Below, piece after piece: positions 8,878 through 20,264 of a stretch of 64,000 bases of DNA (position 1 is its first letter; every line of letters begins with the position of its first letter). Where the stretch lies: NCBI GenBank assembly GCA_947591495.1, contig CANQDG010000006.1, positions 1 through 64,000 on the forward strand, in the 5' to 3' direction. This DNA comes from an uncultured Bacilli bacterium (GTDB lineage: Bacteria; Bacillota_I; Bacilli_A; ML615J-28; CAG-313). Below the pieces are notes generated by a model. That model saw only the letters and a program-made list of their open reading frames with translations, was not told the origin of the DNA and did not search any database. The position numbers and the translations under genes were made by a program.

Positions 8878-10416
8878 ATGAGTCAAAAAAAATTAGTAAT
8901 GTTAGTTATTATGGATGGTTATGGCATTAGAGATGTTACCGATGGCAACGCAATCTTTCATGCTAAAAAACCACACCTAGATTATTTATTTAAAAAATAT
9001 CCTCATACGATTATTAAAGCATCAGGTGAGGCAGTAGGTTTACCCGAAGGACAAATGGGTAATAGTGAAGTAGGACATCTTAATATTGGAGCCGGAAGAG
9101 TTGTTTTTCAATCATTAACGAGAGTAAATATTGCTTGTCGAGAAGGCATTTTAGATAAGGTTGAAGCAATTGATAAAGCGATTAATCATGCAATCAAGAA
9201 TCATTCTTGCCTTCATATTATGGGGCTTATGAGTGATGGTGGTGTTCATTCTCATATTGATCATATTGTTTACTTAATGAATAAAGCCATTGAAAGAGGC
9301 GTTAAAAAGGTATATGTACATTCCTTCTTAGATGGACGAGATGTTCCACCTAAATCAGCCAAAAAATATTTAACATATCTTGAAGAAAAGAAAGTTAAAG
9401 GTGTTGAACTAGGAATTGTTGCCGGGCGTTATTACGCTATGGATCGTGATAAAAATTATGACCGAATCCAACTTGCTTATGATGCTTTAGTTAAAGGTAA
9501 GGCACCATATAAAGGCTTACTTGAAGGCCTTGATGAAAGTTATCTTGAAGGAGTAACTGATGAATTTGTAAAACCTTATATTGTTACACCTGATTCTAAT
9601 ATCAAAGAAAACGATGCGGTAATCTTTGCTAATTTTAGACCTGACCGTGCGATTGAAATGAGTCTTGCTTTAACTAATCCTCATGAGGCTAAAAGTGAAA
9701 AAGCTTATCTTAAAGATTATGTTGAGTTTAAGAATCTTTATTTTGTGCAAATGATGTTATATTCAGAACTTGTTAAAGGTGATATTGCTTTTGGTATTCA
9801 AGAATTAAATAATATGTATGGTGATGTTATTGCCAATCACGGCTTACGACAATTAAGGATTGCGGAAACCGAAAAATATGCTCATGTTACTTATTTCTTC
9901 GATGGTGGTCTTGATAAAGAATTAAAAGGTTCAGATCGTATTTTAGTTGCTTCACCAAAGGTTGCAACCTATGATTTAAAACCGGAAATGAGTGCTTATG
10001 AAGTTACCGAAAAGGTTGTCGACGCTATCTTAAAAGAAGAATATGATACGATTATTTTAAATTATGCTAATTGTGATATGGTTGGTCATACAGCAGTTTT
10101 TGAGGCGGCAGTTAAAGCGGTTGAGACAGTTGATGAATGTGTTGGTAGAGTATATGAAGCAGTGGAAAAAGTTGATGGCACTTTAATTATCACCGCTGAT
10201 CATGGAAATGCCGATGAAATATGGGATGAAAATCATTTACCATTTTCGGCTCATACAACCTCCCCTGTACCATTCTTAATTACTAGAAATGATGTAGTCC
10301 TCAAAGAAGGCGGTAATCTAGGAGATATAACCCCTACGATGCTTGAACTTTTAGGTATTGAAAAACCAGTTGAAATGACTGGTCAAAGTATGATTAAGTC
10401 GCATAAAAGTAAATAA
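8878..10416 (+). CDS. gpmI: 2,3-bisphosphoglycerate-independent phosphoglycerate mutase
   Basis: VIMDGYGIR...GQMGNSEVGHLNIGAGR...FLDGRDVPP...ITADHGNAD. Confidence 0.97.
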   Translation: MSQKKLVMLVIMDGYGIRDVTDGNAIFHAKKPHLDYLFKKYPHTIIKASGEAVGLPEGQMGNSEVGHLNIGAGRVVFQSLTRVNIACREGILDKVEAIDKAINHAIKNHSCLHIMGLMSDGGVHSHIDHIVYLMNKAIERGVKKVYVHSFLDGRDVPPKSAKKYLTYLEEKKVKGVELGIVAGRYYAMDRDKNYDRIQLAYDALVKGKAPYKGLLEGLDESYLEGVTDEFVKPYIVTPDSNIKENDAVIFANFRPDRAIEMSLALTNPHEAKSEKAYLKDYVEFKNLYFVQMMLYSELVKGDIAFGIQELNNMYGDVIANHGLRQLRIAETEKYAHVTYFFDGGLDKELKGSDRILVASPKVATYDLKPEMSAYEVTEKVVDAILKEEYDTIILNYANCDMVGHTAVFEAAVKAVETVDECVGRVYEAVEKVDGTLIITADHGNADEIWDENHLPFSAHTTSPVPFLITRNDVVLKEGGNLGDITPTMLELLGIEKPVEMTGQSMIKSHKSK

Positions 10417-10468
10417 AAACCATTTAATAAAACCAATTAACAAAAGTAGAATGATATTCTATTAAAAG

Positions 10469-10502
10469 GAGAATGACGTTTTTTTCATTCTCTTCTTTTT
10501 TT
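10469..10502 (+). terminator. Terminator after gpmI
   Basis: GAGAATGA...TCATTCTC followed by T-rich tract. Confidence 0.75.
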
Positions 10503-10585
10503 TCAATTAAGATACTAAAAAATTAAACAGGAGGTTGTTTTTTTATTTAGCTTAGACTATACTTAAGGTGTGAGGTGCAACTATT

Positions 10586-11341
10586 ATGACAAAACAAGCA
10601 TATAAGAAATTAAAAAAACAAAACCGAAAAAATTATCGACTTTCAAAAAAAGCCTTAAAACAAGAATATCGCAGTAACAAAGAAAAAGAAGTTAAAACAA
10701 TTGATATGGTCAAGAACCAAGGCGTTCCTAAAAGAAGTATTTTAGAAGAAATTGGTAATGCCGTAACCCATATTGTAGGTTGTGCAATGGCGATTGCGGG
10801 CTGTGTTTTATTACTTGTCAAAGCTAAAACTGCTAGTGAATATGTTGGTTATAGTATTTATTCAGCCGGTCTTATTTTAATGTTTTTAATGAGTGCTTTA
10901 TATCATGCTTTCCCTTATGGAAGCACTGTAAAGCGGGTTTTTCGCCGATTTGATTATTCATCAATTTATCTTTTAATTGGAGCAACCTTTTCGCCAATTT
11001 TACTTTGTTATGTTGGCAAAACCTTAGGATTAGTCTTTCTTATTATTCAGTGGGTTATTATTTTGATAGGAATTACCTTCTTAAGTATTTTTGGACCTAG
11101 CAAACTTAAAGGATTACATTTTACTTTATATATCTTAATTGGTTGGAGTGGTTTAATATTCTTACCTAAAATGGTAACGGATAATATGACTTTATTTATT
11201 TTTATTTTATTGGGAGGAATTGTTTATTCTTTAGGGATTATTCCTTTTGCGATTGATAAAAAGGTATCCCACTTTATTTGGCATTTCTTTGTTTTATTCG
11301 GTGCTGTGATTCAGTGGATTGGAATTTTTGTAGCTCTTTAA
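10586..11341 (+). CDS. Hemolysin III / PAQR-family membrane protein
   Basis: EIGNAVTHIVGCAMAIAG...SALYHAFP...FDYSSIYLLIGATFSPI...FIWHFFVLFGAVIQW. Confidence 0.9.
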   Translation: MTKQAYKKLKKQNRKNYRLSKKALKQEYRSNKEKEVKTIDMVKNQGVPKRSILEEIGNAVTHIVGCAMAIAGCVLLLVKAKTASEYVGYSIYSAGLILMFLMSALYHAFPYGSTVKRVFRRFDYSSIYLLIGATFSPILLCYVGKTLGLVFLIIQWVIILIGITFLSIFGPSKLKGLHFTLYILIGWSGLIFLPKMVTDNMTLFIFILLGGIVYSLGIIPFAIDKKVSHFIWHFFVLFGAVIQWIGIFVAL

Positions 11342-11483
11342 AAAGAATATAATTTAAATAAATTTATATAATGAAATAGCAAATTCGGTTATAATAAATA
11401 AAAAGCCGTAAGATTTGCGAAAAATATGAAATTAGTTTATAATATATGAGTATAAAATTAAAAAAAATAAAGGAGAAAAAAAC

Positions 11484-12176
11484 ATGAACTATACAAATGA
11501 AGTTAAGGAAATGTGTAGTGTTAAAGTTGGTGCAAGTCATGGATGTGCTCCAATTCCTCAAGAAGGTAAATGGACATATTCAAAAGAAATCAAAGACATC
11601 AATGGTTTTACACATGGAATTGGTTGGTGTGCTCCTCAACAAGGTGCATGTAAATTAACCTTAAATGTTAAAAATGGCATAATAGAAGAAGCTTTAATTG
11701 AAACAATCGGCTGTTCTGGTATGACTCATTCAGCAGCGATGGCAAGTGAGGCTATTGTTGGCAAAACTGTACTTGAGGCTGTTAATACCGATCTTGTTTG
11801 TGATGCAATTAATACAGCAATGCGTGAATTGTTTTTACAAATAATTTATGGACGTACCCAATCAGCTTTTTCTGAAGATGGTCTTTCAATCGGTGCTGGA
11901 CTTGAAGATTTAGGTAAAGGTTTAAGAAGCCAAGTAGGTACATCTTATAGTACGAAACTTAAAGGACCTCGTTACCTTGAACTCGCTGAAGGATATGTAA
12001 CAAGACTTGCGCTTGATGAAGAAAACCAAATCATTGGTTATGAATATTTAAATTTAGGTAAATTTACAGATTTCCTTAAAAAAGGTATAAACGCTGATGA
12101 AGCTCTAAAAAAATCTACTGGTACATATGGCAGATTTACTGAAGGATCAAAATATATTGATCCACGTCAAGAATAG
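11484..12176 (+). CDS. NifU/IscU-like scaffold-like protein, partner of GGGtGRT protein
   Basis: GWCAPQQGACKLTLNVKNGIIEEALIETIGCSGMTHSAAMASEAIVG; immediately upstream of a GGGtGRT ORF. Confidence 0.7.
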   Translation: MNYTNEVKEMCSVKVGASHGCAPIPQEGKWTYSKEIKDINGFTHGIGWCAPQQGACKLTLNVKNGIIEEALIETIGCSGMTHSAAMASEAIVGKTVLEAVNTDLVCDAINTAMRELFLQIIYGRTQSAFSEDGLSIGAGLEDLGKGLRSQVGTSYSTKLKGPRYLELAEGYVTRLALDEENQIIGYEYLNLGKFTDFLKKGINADEALKKSTGTYGRFTEGSKYIDPRQE

Positions 12177-12188
12177 GAGGTATAAACT

Positions 12189-13190
12189 ATGGCATTATTT
12201 GAAAACTACGAAAGAAGAATTAATCAAATTAATAAAACCTTAAATGACAATGGTATTTCCTCCATTGAAGAAGCTAAAGCTATTTGTGATAAAGCTGGTG
12301 TTGATGCTTATAATATTGTTAAAGGTATTCAACCTATTTGTTTTGAAAATGCTTGCTGGGCATATACAGTAGGAGCTGCTATTGCGCTTAAAAAAGGTGC
12401 TAAAAATGCAAGCGAAGCAGCTAAATATATTGGTGTAGGACTTCAATCATTCTGTATTCCTGGCTCTGTTGCAGACGATCGTAAAGTAGGACTTGGACAT
12501 GGTAATCTTGGCGCAATGTTACTTTCAGAAGATACTAAATGTTTTGCTTTCTTAGCTGGTCATGAATCTTTTGCTGCTGCTGAAGGCGCAATTGGTATTG
12601 CTAAAACCGCAAACAAAGTAAGAAAGACTCCTCTTCGCGTTATTTTAAATGGTCTTGGAAAAGATGCTGCTAAAATCATTTCGCGAATTAATGGTTTTAC
12701 CCATGTAGAAACTACTTTTGATTATCAAACTGGTAAACTTAATGTAGTATCTAGAACACCTTATTCTAAAGGTGAAAGAGCTCTTGTTAATTGTTATGGT
12801 GCTGATGATGTTAGAGAAGGTGTAGCAATTATGCACTTTGAAGGTGTTGATGTATCAATTACTGGTAACTCAACTAATCCAACTCGTTTTCAACATCCAG
12901 TTGCTGGAACATATAAAAAAGAATGTGTAGAACTTGGTAAGAAATATTTTTCAGTTGCATCTGGTGGTGGAACTGGTCGTACACTTCACCCAGATAATAT
13001 GGCTGCAGGTCCTGCATCATATGGCTTTACGGATACACTTGGCAGAATGCATTCTGATGCGCAATTTGCTGGTTCATCATCGGTTCCTGCTCATGTTGAA
13101 ATGATGGGCTTAATTGGAATGGGAAATAACCCAATGGTTGGTGCTACGGTTGCAGTAGCAGTAGCAGTAGCTGAAGCGCTTAATAAATAG
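12189..13190 (+). CDS. GGGtGRT-motif protein
   Basis: Contains VASGGGTGRTLHPDNMAAGP; RBS aggagg. Confidence 0.85.
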   Translation: MALFENYERRINQINKTLNDNGISSIEEAKAICDKAGVDAYNIVKGIQPICFENACWAYTVGAAIALKKGAKNASEAAKYIGVGLQSFCIPGSVADDRKVGLGHGNLGAMLLSEDTKCFAFLAGHESFAAAEGAIGIAKTANKVRKTPLRVILNGLGKDAAKIISRINGFTHVETTFDYQTGKLNVVSRTPYSKGERALVNCYGADDVREGVAIMHFEGVDVSITGNSTNPTRFQHPVAGTYKKECVELGKKYFSVASGGGTGRTLHPDNMAAGPASYGFTDTLGRMHSDAQFAGSSSVPAHVEMMGLIGMGNNPMVGATVAVAVAVAEALNK

Positions 13191-13196
13191 ATTTAT

Positions 13197-13232
13197 GAAA
13201 ATTACTATTGTTAAAAGCAATAGTAATTTTTT
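13197..13232 (+). terminator. Terminator after GGGtGRT gene
   Basis: AAAATTACTATTG-ttaaaag-CAATAGTAATTTTTT. Confidence 0.8.
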
Positions 13233-13323
13233 AAAAAATGGTATAATAAAAGTATCTAAAAAACATATTTTAGATAAAAATGCTCATATTAATAATATAA
13301 CTATCAAAAAGGAAAGGAGATAA

Positions 13324-14616
<1,293 letters not shown>

Positions 14617-14617
14617 T

Positions 14618-14663
14618 AAAAGACTGTTAATACCTATTGATAAGGTATTTAACAGTCTTTTTT
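14618..14663. terminator. Bidirectional terminator between eno and convergent DUF1461 gene
   Basis: AAAAGACTGTTAATACC...GGTATTTAACAGTCTTTT. Confidence 0.8.
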
Positions 14664-15444
14664 AATGATTTGTTTGGGTCTTTTTATTAATTTTATAATA
14701 AATAAGTTTTACAACGCCATATATAATAATTGGCATCATAATTGTTATAACAAAAATACTAACAATGATAGCAGCAATATGCATAAAGAATTCTTCGGTC
14801 AAAACATTGGTCAACGTATCTTGAGGACTAAAAAATGATAATTCAACTTTTTCAATATCAGGAAAAATTAAATGATGGAAAACTTCACCAAAAGCAAAAT
14901 CAAAATTAGTAATTGTAAAAATGGCTAGACCAATTGTTATAACAAGAAAAACACTAAAGATAATTACATATGTCTTAAACCAATAATCCTTAACATGATT
15001 TCTTCGCACAACTAAATAAATAACTGCTAAAATAAAGATAGCTAAACAAATAAAGGTTAATTTGATTCCTCCAAGAAAAAGCACTTTAACATCAGCCATA
15101 TGGATTAAAGCTTGTTCTGAAAAGAAATCAAAGGTATTGCCTTCTTCATCAATAACGAGTTGAAATTGCATACTTTCAACATCTTTATGATATAAGTAAT
15201 TAATAATATGTTCAGTTGCATTTTTGACATCATCCCAAGTTACATCATAGTCGGGATAATTATTTTGGCCATTAAAACTATTTAATTCTAAATTCTCTTC
15301 GATCTTATTTTTAAGATGTTCATGATTATAAAAACTTTTCGATTTAGCAATCGGTAAAATAGCTAACGCAAATGCTAAAGCGATAAATAAAATAGAAGCG
15401 ATAATTAAGACAAGACGATCAATTATTTTTAAAGTTTTATCCAT
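14662..15444 (-). CDS. DUF1461/TIGR01906-like integral membrane protein
   Basis: Polytopic; FFSEQALIHMADVKVLF; start at MDKTLK likely. Confidence 0.65.
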   Translation of the reverse strand: MDKTLKIIDRLVLIIASILFIALAFALAILPIAKSKSFYNHEHLKNKIEENLELNSFNGQNNYPDYDVTWDDVKNATEHIINYLYHKDVESMQFQLVIDEEGNTFDFFSEQALIHMADVKVLFLGGIKLTFICLAIFILAVIYLVVRRNHVKDYWFKTYVIIFSVFLVITIGLAIFTITNFDFAFGEVFHHLIFPDIEKVELSFFSPQDTLTNVLTEEFFMHIAAIIVSIFVITIMMPIIIYGVVKLIYYKINKKTQTNH

Positions 15445-16282
15445 GATTTTCACCATCATTAATAGAATTATCATCTTGATAATCAGCCGAATTAATCGTT
15501 TGATTTATTGTGATAGGCACATTTTTAGTTTTTAACCATTGTTCAATTTTAGTTCGCCAAATGATTAAGATAATACCAAGAATAATCATAATAATTCCTA
15601 AAAATTGGGAAGGAGTTAAAAAACCAAAAGGACTATATCCCCGATCATCGCCTCTTAAGAATTCAATAAAGAAGCGGAAAGTATTATATCCAATTAAATA
15701 CCAAGAGGTGCGATTTCGTTTAACAAAGAAAAATAAGACAATAGCTAAAATAACTAAGAATAAAGATTCATAGAAAAAGGTTGGTAAGACATAGGCTTGT
15801 TCTCCATTAACAAAATAAGGAATGGCTGTAAAAGTATTAGCAGGAACTTCTTTACCATAACAACATCCACCAAAGTAACAACCGATACGACCAAAGCTAT
15901 GGGCAATACAAATACCAATAACAATTAAATCGAGTCTTTGAAACATCAAGTGACGTTCATTTTTTTCAATAATAAAATAAATGATAAAATATGTAATAAT
16001 AGCACTAAAAAGTCCACCAGAATATGTAATACCATTCCAGTTCCAAACAAACTTTCCATTTTTATGAGCTTCTTCAATACTATGCCATAAACCATCAAAG
16101 CATAAAGCGCCAATCGCAAACATTGCGCCGGAAAGAGCACAAATAACAATTAAATTATTAATAGCATTTTCGGAAATATTGTTTTTCCGAAATAACCATA
16201 ATTCAATGAGGGCAAAAGCAATAATACCAATTGCTAACATAATGCCATAAGCATGGTCCATTAGCCATAAAACTAAATTCAT
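15437..16282 (-). CDS. Prolipoprotein diacylglyceryl transferase-family protein (divergent active-site motifs)
   Basis: FGRIGCYFGGCCYG, PTFFYESLF, FRFFIEFLRGDDRG; RBS aggagg upstream of the ATG at 16282. Confidence 0.8.
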   Translation of the reverse strand: MNLVLWLMDHAYGIMLAIGIIAFALIELWLFRKNNISENAINNLIVICALSGAMFAIGALCFDGLWHSIEEAHKNGKFVWNWNGITYSGGLFSAIITYFIIYFIIEKNERHLMFQRLDLIVIGICIAHSFGRIGCYFGGCCYGKEVPANTFTAIPYFVNGEQAYVLPTFFYESLFLVILAIVLFFFVKRNRTSWYLIGYNTFRFFIEFLRGDDRGYSPFGFLTPSQFLGIIMIILGIILIIWRTKIEQWLKTKNVPITINQTINSADYQDDNSINDGENHG

Positions 16283-16430
16283 AGGGGTTATCACCTCCTG
16301 ATAAAAACTTTAATTTAATTTTAGCACAAAAGAAGAAAATATATTGTTAAAATGCTCATTTATACAAGAACCTTTAGTTGAAAAAAAAAACTAAATGATA
16401 TATAATTAAATAAATATAAAAGGTTAAAAG

Positions 16431-17108
16431 GTGAAAAAGATGATTGAACAAATTATAGCTAGTCTAAACCAAACAACCAAAGATGTGTTACGATTAGATA
16501 TTTTGATGAATCATACAATTAATGATGAATTACATGCTAAGTGGGATTTTACGCTTAATACTTATCATAATCTTTTAGATAGTATTGACAAATATCTTAA
16601 TGGAAGAAAAGAACCAATTATTAAGAATTATCTTATTAATGATAATGAAACGCTTTTACAAATGATTAAAGAGTTTAAAGAAGATTTATATCCTTTTTTT
16701 GATCCTAATGCTTTTGTGTTATTAGATAGTTTAAATCAAAAAGAATTAGTAGCTTTTCAAAACTTTGAAAAACAATTAATTAGTAAGGATCAAAGTTTTA
16801 CCCCTTATTTAGAAGCCCTCGAACAAACAGATGTTCTTCATCTTCATCATTTAATTAAAGAAGTAACCGAAAAATTAGAAACTAGTTTATTGCCTAATGA
16901 AAAACATTTAATTCCTTTTAGTAGTTTAGAACAAATTAGGAATATTGATACATATAAGTTAGAAGATTATCCAAAAATTTATCAATTACTTAATAAATGC
17001 ATTAAATATCTTCATGATAAAACGCTCTTTTATGATGATATGCTTGAGTTTAAATTTATAATTATTATCATTTTTTTAGGAGTTAAAAATGTACGATTTA
17101 GTAATTAA
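16431..17108 (+). CDS. Uncharacterised helical protein
   Basis: ORF following a plausible promoter, upstream of and overlapping rsmB; no family recognised. Confidence 0.6.
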   Translation: MKKMIEQIIASLNQTTKDVLRLDILMNHTINDELHAKWDFTLNTYHNLLDSIDKYLNGRKEPIIKNYLINDNETLLQMIKEFKEDLYPFFDPNAFVLLDSLNQKELVAFQNFEKQLISKDQSFTPYLEALEQTDVLHLHHLIKEVTEKLETSLLPNEKHLIPFSSLEQIRNIDTYKLEDYPKIYQLLNKCIKYLHDKTLFYDDMLEFKFIIIIIFLGVKNVRFSN

Positions 17109-18324
17109 TAGTCTAATAAAAATCTTTAATGATCAAGCATATACTAATTTAACGATTAGTAATACGCTTAAAAATGCCGCTTTTTCGGAAAATGAAAAGA
17201 AATTATATACTAAATTAGTTTATGGGGTAGTTGATAAAAAATACTACTTAGATTATTTAATGCAACCCTTAACGAAAGGTAAAAGAATCAAACCTTATGT
17301 TAAAAATGCTTTAAGAATAGGAGTTTATGGCTTAGAATATTTAAATCTTGCCCCTCATTATTTAATTAACGAACTTGTCGCAACCGTTAAAAAAACCAAC
17401 TTTCAAGCAGCTGGATTTGTTAATGCGATTTTGCGAAAGTATCAAATGATGCCTAAAAGGTCACTTGATAATTTACCAGAAAATACTTACTTGAGCATTA
17501 AATATAGTATTAATCAAGAATTAGTAGATCTTTTAAATGCGCAATATCCTAAGATGTTACCATCTTTATTTGGGGATGAAGAAAATATCTATAATATCTA
17601 CCGGATTAATCATTTAAAGGCCAAAACAAGTGATATTATTAGTTTTTTAGATAATGAGAAGATTTTATATGAAATTGAAGATGGACTCATTTTAAAAACG
17701 ACGAGTAATTTAATTAATACCACCCTTTTTCAAGAAGGCAAAATTGTTGCCCAAGATAAAGCAAGCATTAAGGTAGGTTTAATTGCCAACCCTAAAAAAC
17801 ATGATCTTATTTTAGATGCTTGTAGTGCACCTGGTTCGAAGGCTATGCATCTTGCGAGTATCATTGAAAATGAAGGAACGATTATTGCTTGTGATATTTA
17901 TCCACATAAAATACAATTAATTAATGATAACGCTCAAAAACTAGGTGTAACGTGTCTTAAAACCTTTGTTTTAGACGCAAGAGTGGCTACGTTTGATGAA
18001 CTTTTTGATTTAATTTTAGTTGATGCACCATGCTCAGGATTAGGAGTCATGCGTCATAAACCCGATCTTAAATATCAAATGACGAAAGATAAAATTGCTT
18101 CGATTAAGACTGATCAAAAAGCTATTTTAAATAATGTTGTTAAATATTTAAAAAAGCATGGTATCTTAGTATATAGTACTTGTACCATTAATAAAGAAGA
18201 AAACGAAGGGATGATTAAAACTTTTTTAGAAACACATCCTAACTTTGAAAAACTTTATGAAGAAAGTATTTTTCCATCTAATACGCAAGATGGGTTTTAT
18301 ATTTGTAAATTACAGTGTAACTAG
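17089..18324 (+). CDS. rsmB: 16S rRNA (cytosine-C5) methyltransferase RsmB
   Basis: LDACSAPGSKAMHLA, VDAPCSGLGVMRHKPDLKY, LVYSTCTINKEENE; NusB-like N-terminus. Confidence 0.93.
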   Translation: MYDLVINSLIKIFNDQAYTNLTISNTLKNAAFSENEKKLYTKLVYGVVDKKYYLDYLMQPLTKGKRIKPYVKNALRIGVYGLEYLNLAPHYLINELVATVKKTNFQAAGFVNAILRKYQMMPKRSLDNLPENTYLSIKYSINQELVDLLNAQYPKMLPSLFGDEENIYNIYRINHLKAKTSDIISFLDNEKILYEIEDGLILKTTSNLINTTLFQEGKIVAQDKASIKVGLIANPKKHDLILDACSAPGSKAMHLASIIENEGTIIACDIYPHKIQLINDNAQKLGVTCLKTFVLDARVATFDELFDLILVDAPCSGLGVMRHKPDLKYQMTKDKIASIKTDQKAILNNVVKYLKKHGILVYSTCTINKEENEGMIKTFLETHPNFEKLYEESIFPSNTQDGFYICKLQCN

Positions 18325-18334
18325 AGGTTATTAA

Positions 18335-19381
18335 ATGAAAAAGAATATATATGATTATACCTTAGAAAAACTTCAAGAATACTTTATAGCCCATCAAGAA
18401 AAGCCTTTTCGCGCAACGCAAGTTTTTGAGTGGCTTTATCGCTTTCGCATTAAAGATTTTAAAGAAATGACTAATGTTTCGAAAAAAGTGATTGCCCTTT
18501 TAGAAGAAGACTTTACGATTGAACCTTTAACCTTAGTTACAAAACTGGTGGCGATTGACCAAACCACAAAATATCTTTTTCGCCTTTTTGATGGAAAACT
18601 GATTGAAACGGTTTTAATGCGTCATAATTATGGCAATAGTGTATGTGTAACAAGTGAAGTTGGTTGCAATATGGGATGTGCTTTTTGCGCAAGCGGTGAA
18701 TTAGGCAAGATTCGTAATTTAACTGTGGGTGAAATGGTGCTTCAAGTTTTAATGGTTCAAAGAGATTTAGATGAGACTTTTCAACGTGTTTCTAATATTG
18801 TAGTAATGGGAATTGGTGAACCTTTTGATAACTATGATAATGTCTTAGATTTTTTAAGAATTATCAATTATCCTAAAGGCTTAGAAATTGGCGCAAGACA
18901 TATGACGGTTTCCACTTGTGGAATCGTGCCTAAAATAAAAAGTTTTGCGACATTCGAATTACAAGTTAATTTAGCCATTAGCCTTCATGCACCTAATAAT
19001 AAATTGCGCAATACAATTATGAAAATTAATCAAAAATATCCCATTGAACAAATTATTGAAGCTGTAGAGGAATATTTAAAAGCCACCAATCGCCGCGTAA
19101 CTTTTGAATATATTTTATTAAAAGATATTAACGACTCAACAAAATGCGCCTTAGAACTAGTTAAATTATTAAAAAATCTTAACTGCTATGTTAATTTAAT
19201 TATCTATAATGAGGTTTCAACTAAACCTTACCAAAAAACCCCAAAAGAAAAAGCCGAAGCCTTTTTCAATGTTTTACACAGCCATGGCCTTAATGCAACC
19301 CTTAGAATGGAACATGGATCCGATATTATGGCAGCTTGTGGCCAATTAAGAGCCCAAAAGATGAAAGAAGAAGAACTATAG
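18335..19381 (+). CDS. rlmN: 23S rRNA (adenine2503-C2)-methyltransferase RlmN
   Basis: Radical SAM CNMGCAFCASG; VMGIGEPFDNYDNV; MEHGSDIMAACGQLR. Confidence 0.96.
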   Translation: MKKNIYDYTLEKLQEYFIAHQEKPFRATQVFEWLYRFRIKDFKEMTNVSKKVIALLEEDFTIEPLTLVTKLVAIDQTTKYLFRLFDGKLIETVLMRHNYGNSVCVTSEVGCNMGCAFCASGELGKIRNLTVGEMVLQVLMVQRDLDETFQRVSNIVVMGIGEPFDNYDNVLDFLRIINYPKGLEIGARHMTVSTCGIVPKIKSFATFELQVNLAISLHAPNNKLRNTIMKINQKYPIEQIIEAVEEYLKATNRRVTFEYILLKDINDSTKCALELVKLLKNLNCYVNLIIYNEVSTKPYQKTPKEKAEAFFNVLHSHGLNATLRMEHGSDIMAACGQLRAQKMKEEEL

Positions 19382-20260
19382 ATGAAAGCCTTAATTACAT
19401 GTTTAATTGCTGGAGAATATACTTTATTTGATCGTGATTTACATAAAAGTTTGATTGCTAAACCACGAGGAGTTTTTCGCAATGAAAAAATATCACCTAA
19501 AGTTGGTGACATCGTTGAATATGAAAATAGCACCCCCTATGCTATTATAACCAAAGTTGAACCAAGAAAAAATGATTTTATAAGGCCTGCCATTGCCAAT
19601 ATCGATCAAGCCCTAATTGTCACAAGTGTAAAAGAACCTGACCTTAATCTTAATTTATTAGATAAAATGATTTGTGCTTTTGAATATCAAAGCATCGTTC
19701 CATTATTAATTTTTTCTAAGATTGATTTACTTGATGATTTAGCCCAAGAAAAGTTTGCGATAGTTGCGAAATATTATCAAAAAATTGGTTATCAAGTTAT
19801 TCTAACTACCACCAAAGATCCCTTAACGATTAATAAACTTACGCCCTTTTTAAAGAATAAAATAAGTGTTATTACAGGTCAAAGTGGTGTTGGTAAAAGT
19901 AGTATGATGAATATTTTAGATGAATCATTACAAAGTAAAACAAATGAAATTTCTAAAGCTTTAAACCGGGGCAAACATACAACTAGATATATTAAGCTTT
20001 ATGCCTTAGAAGAAGGATGGGTCGCAGATAGTCCGGGATTTGGAATGGTAGATTTGTTTGATATGGATAAAATTAGTATTGCACATAGTTTTGTAGAGTT
20101 TTTTAAATTATCAAATGAATGTAAATTTAATGGTTGTCTTCATCAAAATGAACCATCTTGTAAAGTTAAAGAAGCAGTGATGTCCGGTGATATTTTACCT
20201 AGTAGATATCAAAATTATTTACAATTTATCAATGAAAAACAACATCAAAGAAAGTGGTGA
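19382..20260 (+). CDS. rsgA: Ribosome small-subunit GTPase RsgA
   Basis: GQSGVGKSSMMN, DSPGFGM, C-terminal zinc knuckle CKFNGCLHQNEPSCKVKEAV. Confidence 0.95.
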   Translation: MKALITCLIAGEYTLFDRDLHKSLIAKPRGVFRNEKISPKVGDIVEYENSTPYAIITKVEPRKNDFIRPAIANIDQALIVTSVKEPDLNLNLLDKMICAFEYQSIVPLLIFSKIDLLDDLAQEKFAIVAKYYQKIGYQVILTTTKDPLTINKLTPFLKNKISVITGQSGVGKSSMMNILDESLQSKTNEISKALNRGKHTTRYIKLYALEEGWVADSPGFGMVDLFDMDKISIAHSFVEFFKLSNECKFNGCLHQNEPSCKVKEAVMSGDILPSRYQNYLQFINEKQHQRKW

Positions 20261-20264
20261 TTAA

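Noticed and set aside
12240-12446. Antisense ORFs inside core genes (also 12645-12836, 43404-43691, 42918-43139, 15510-15773, 38860-39240 and others)
   Set aside because: Lie opposite strong conserved genes, low-complexity translations, no RBS evidence; by-products of codon usage
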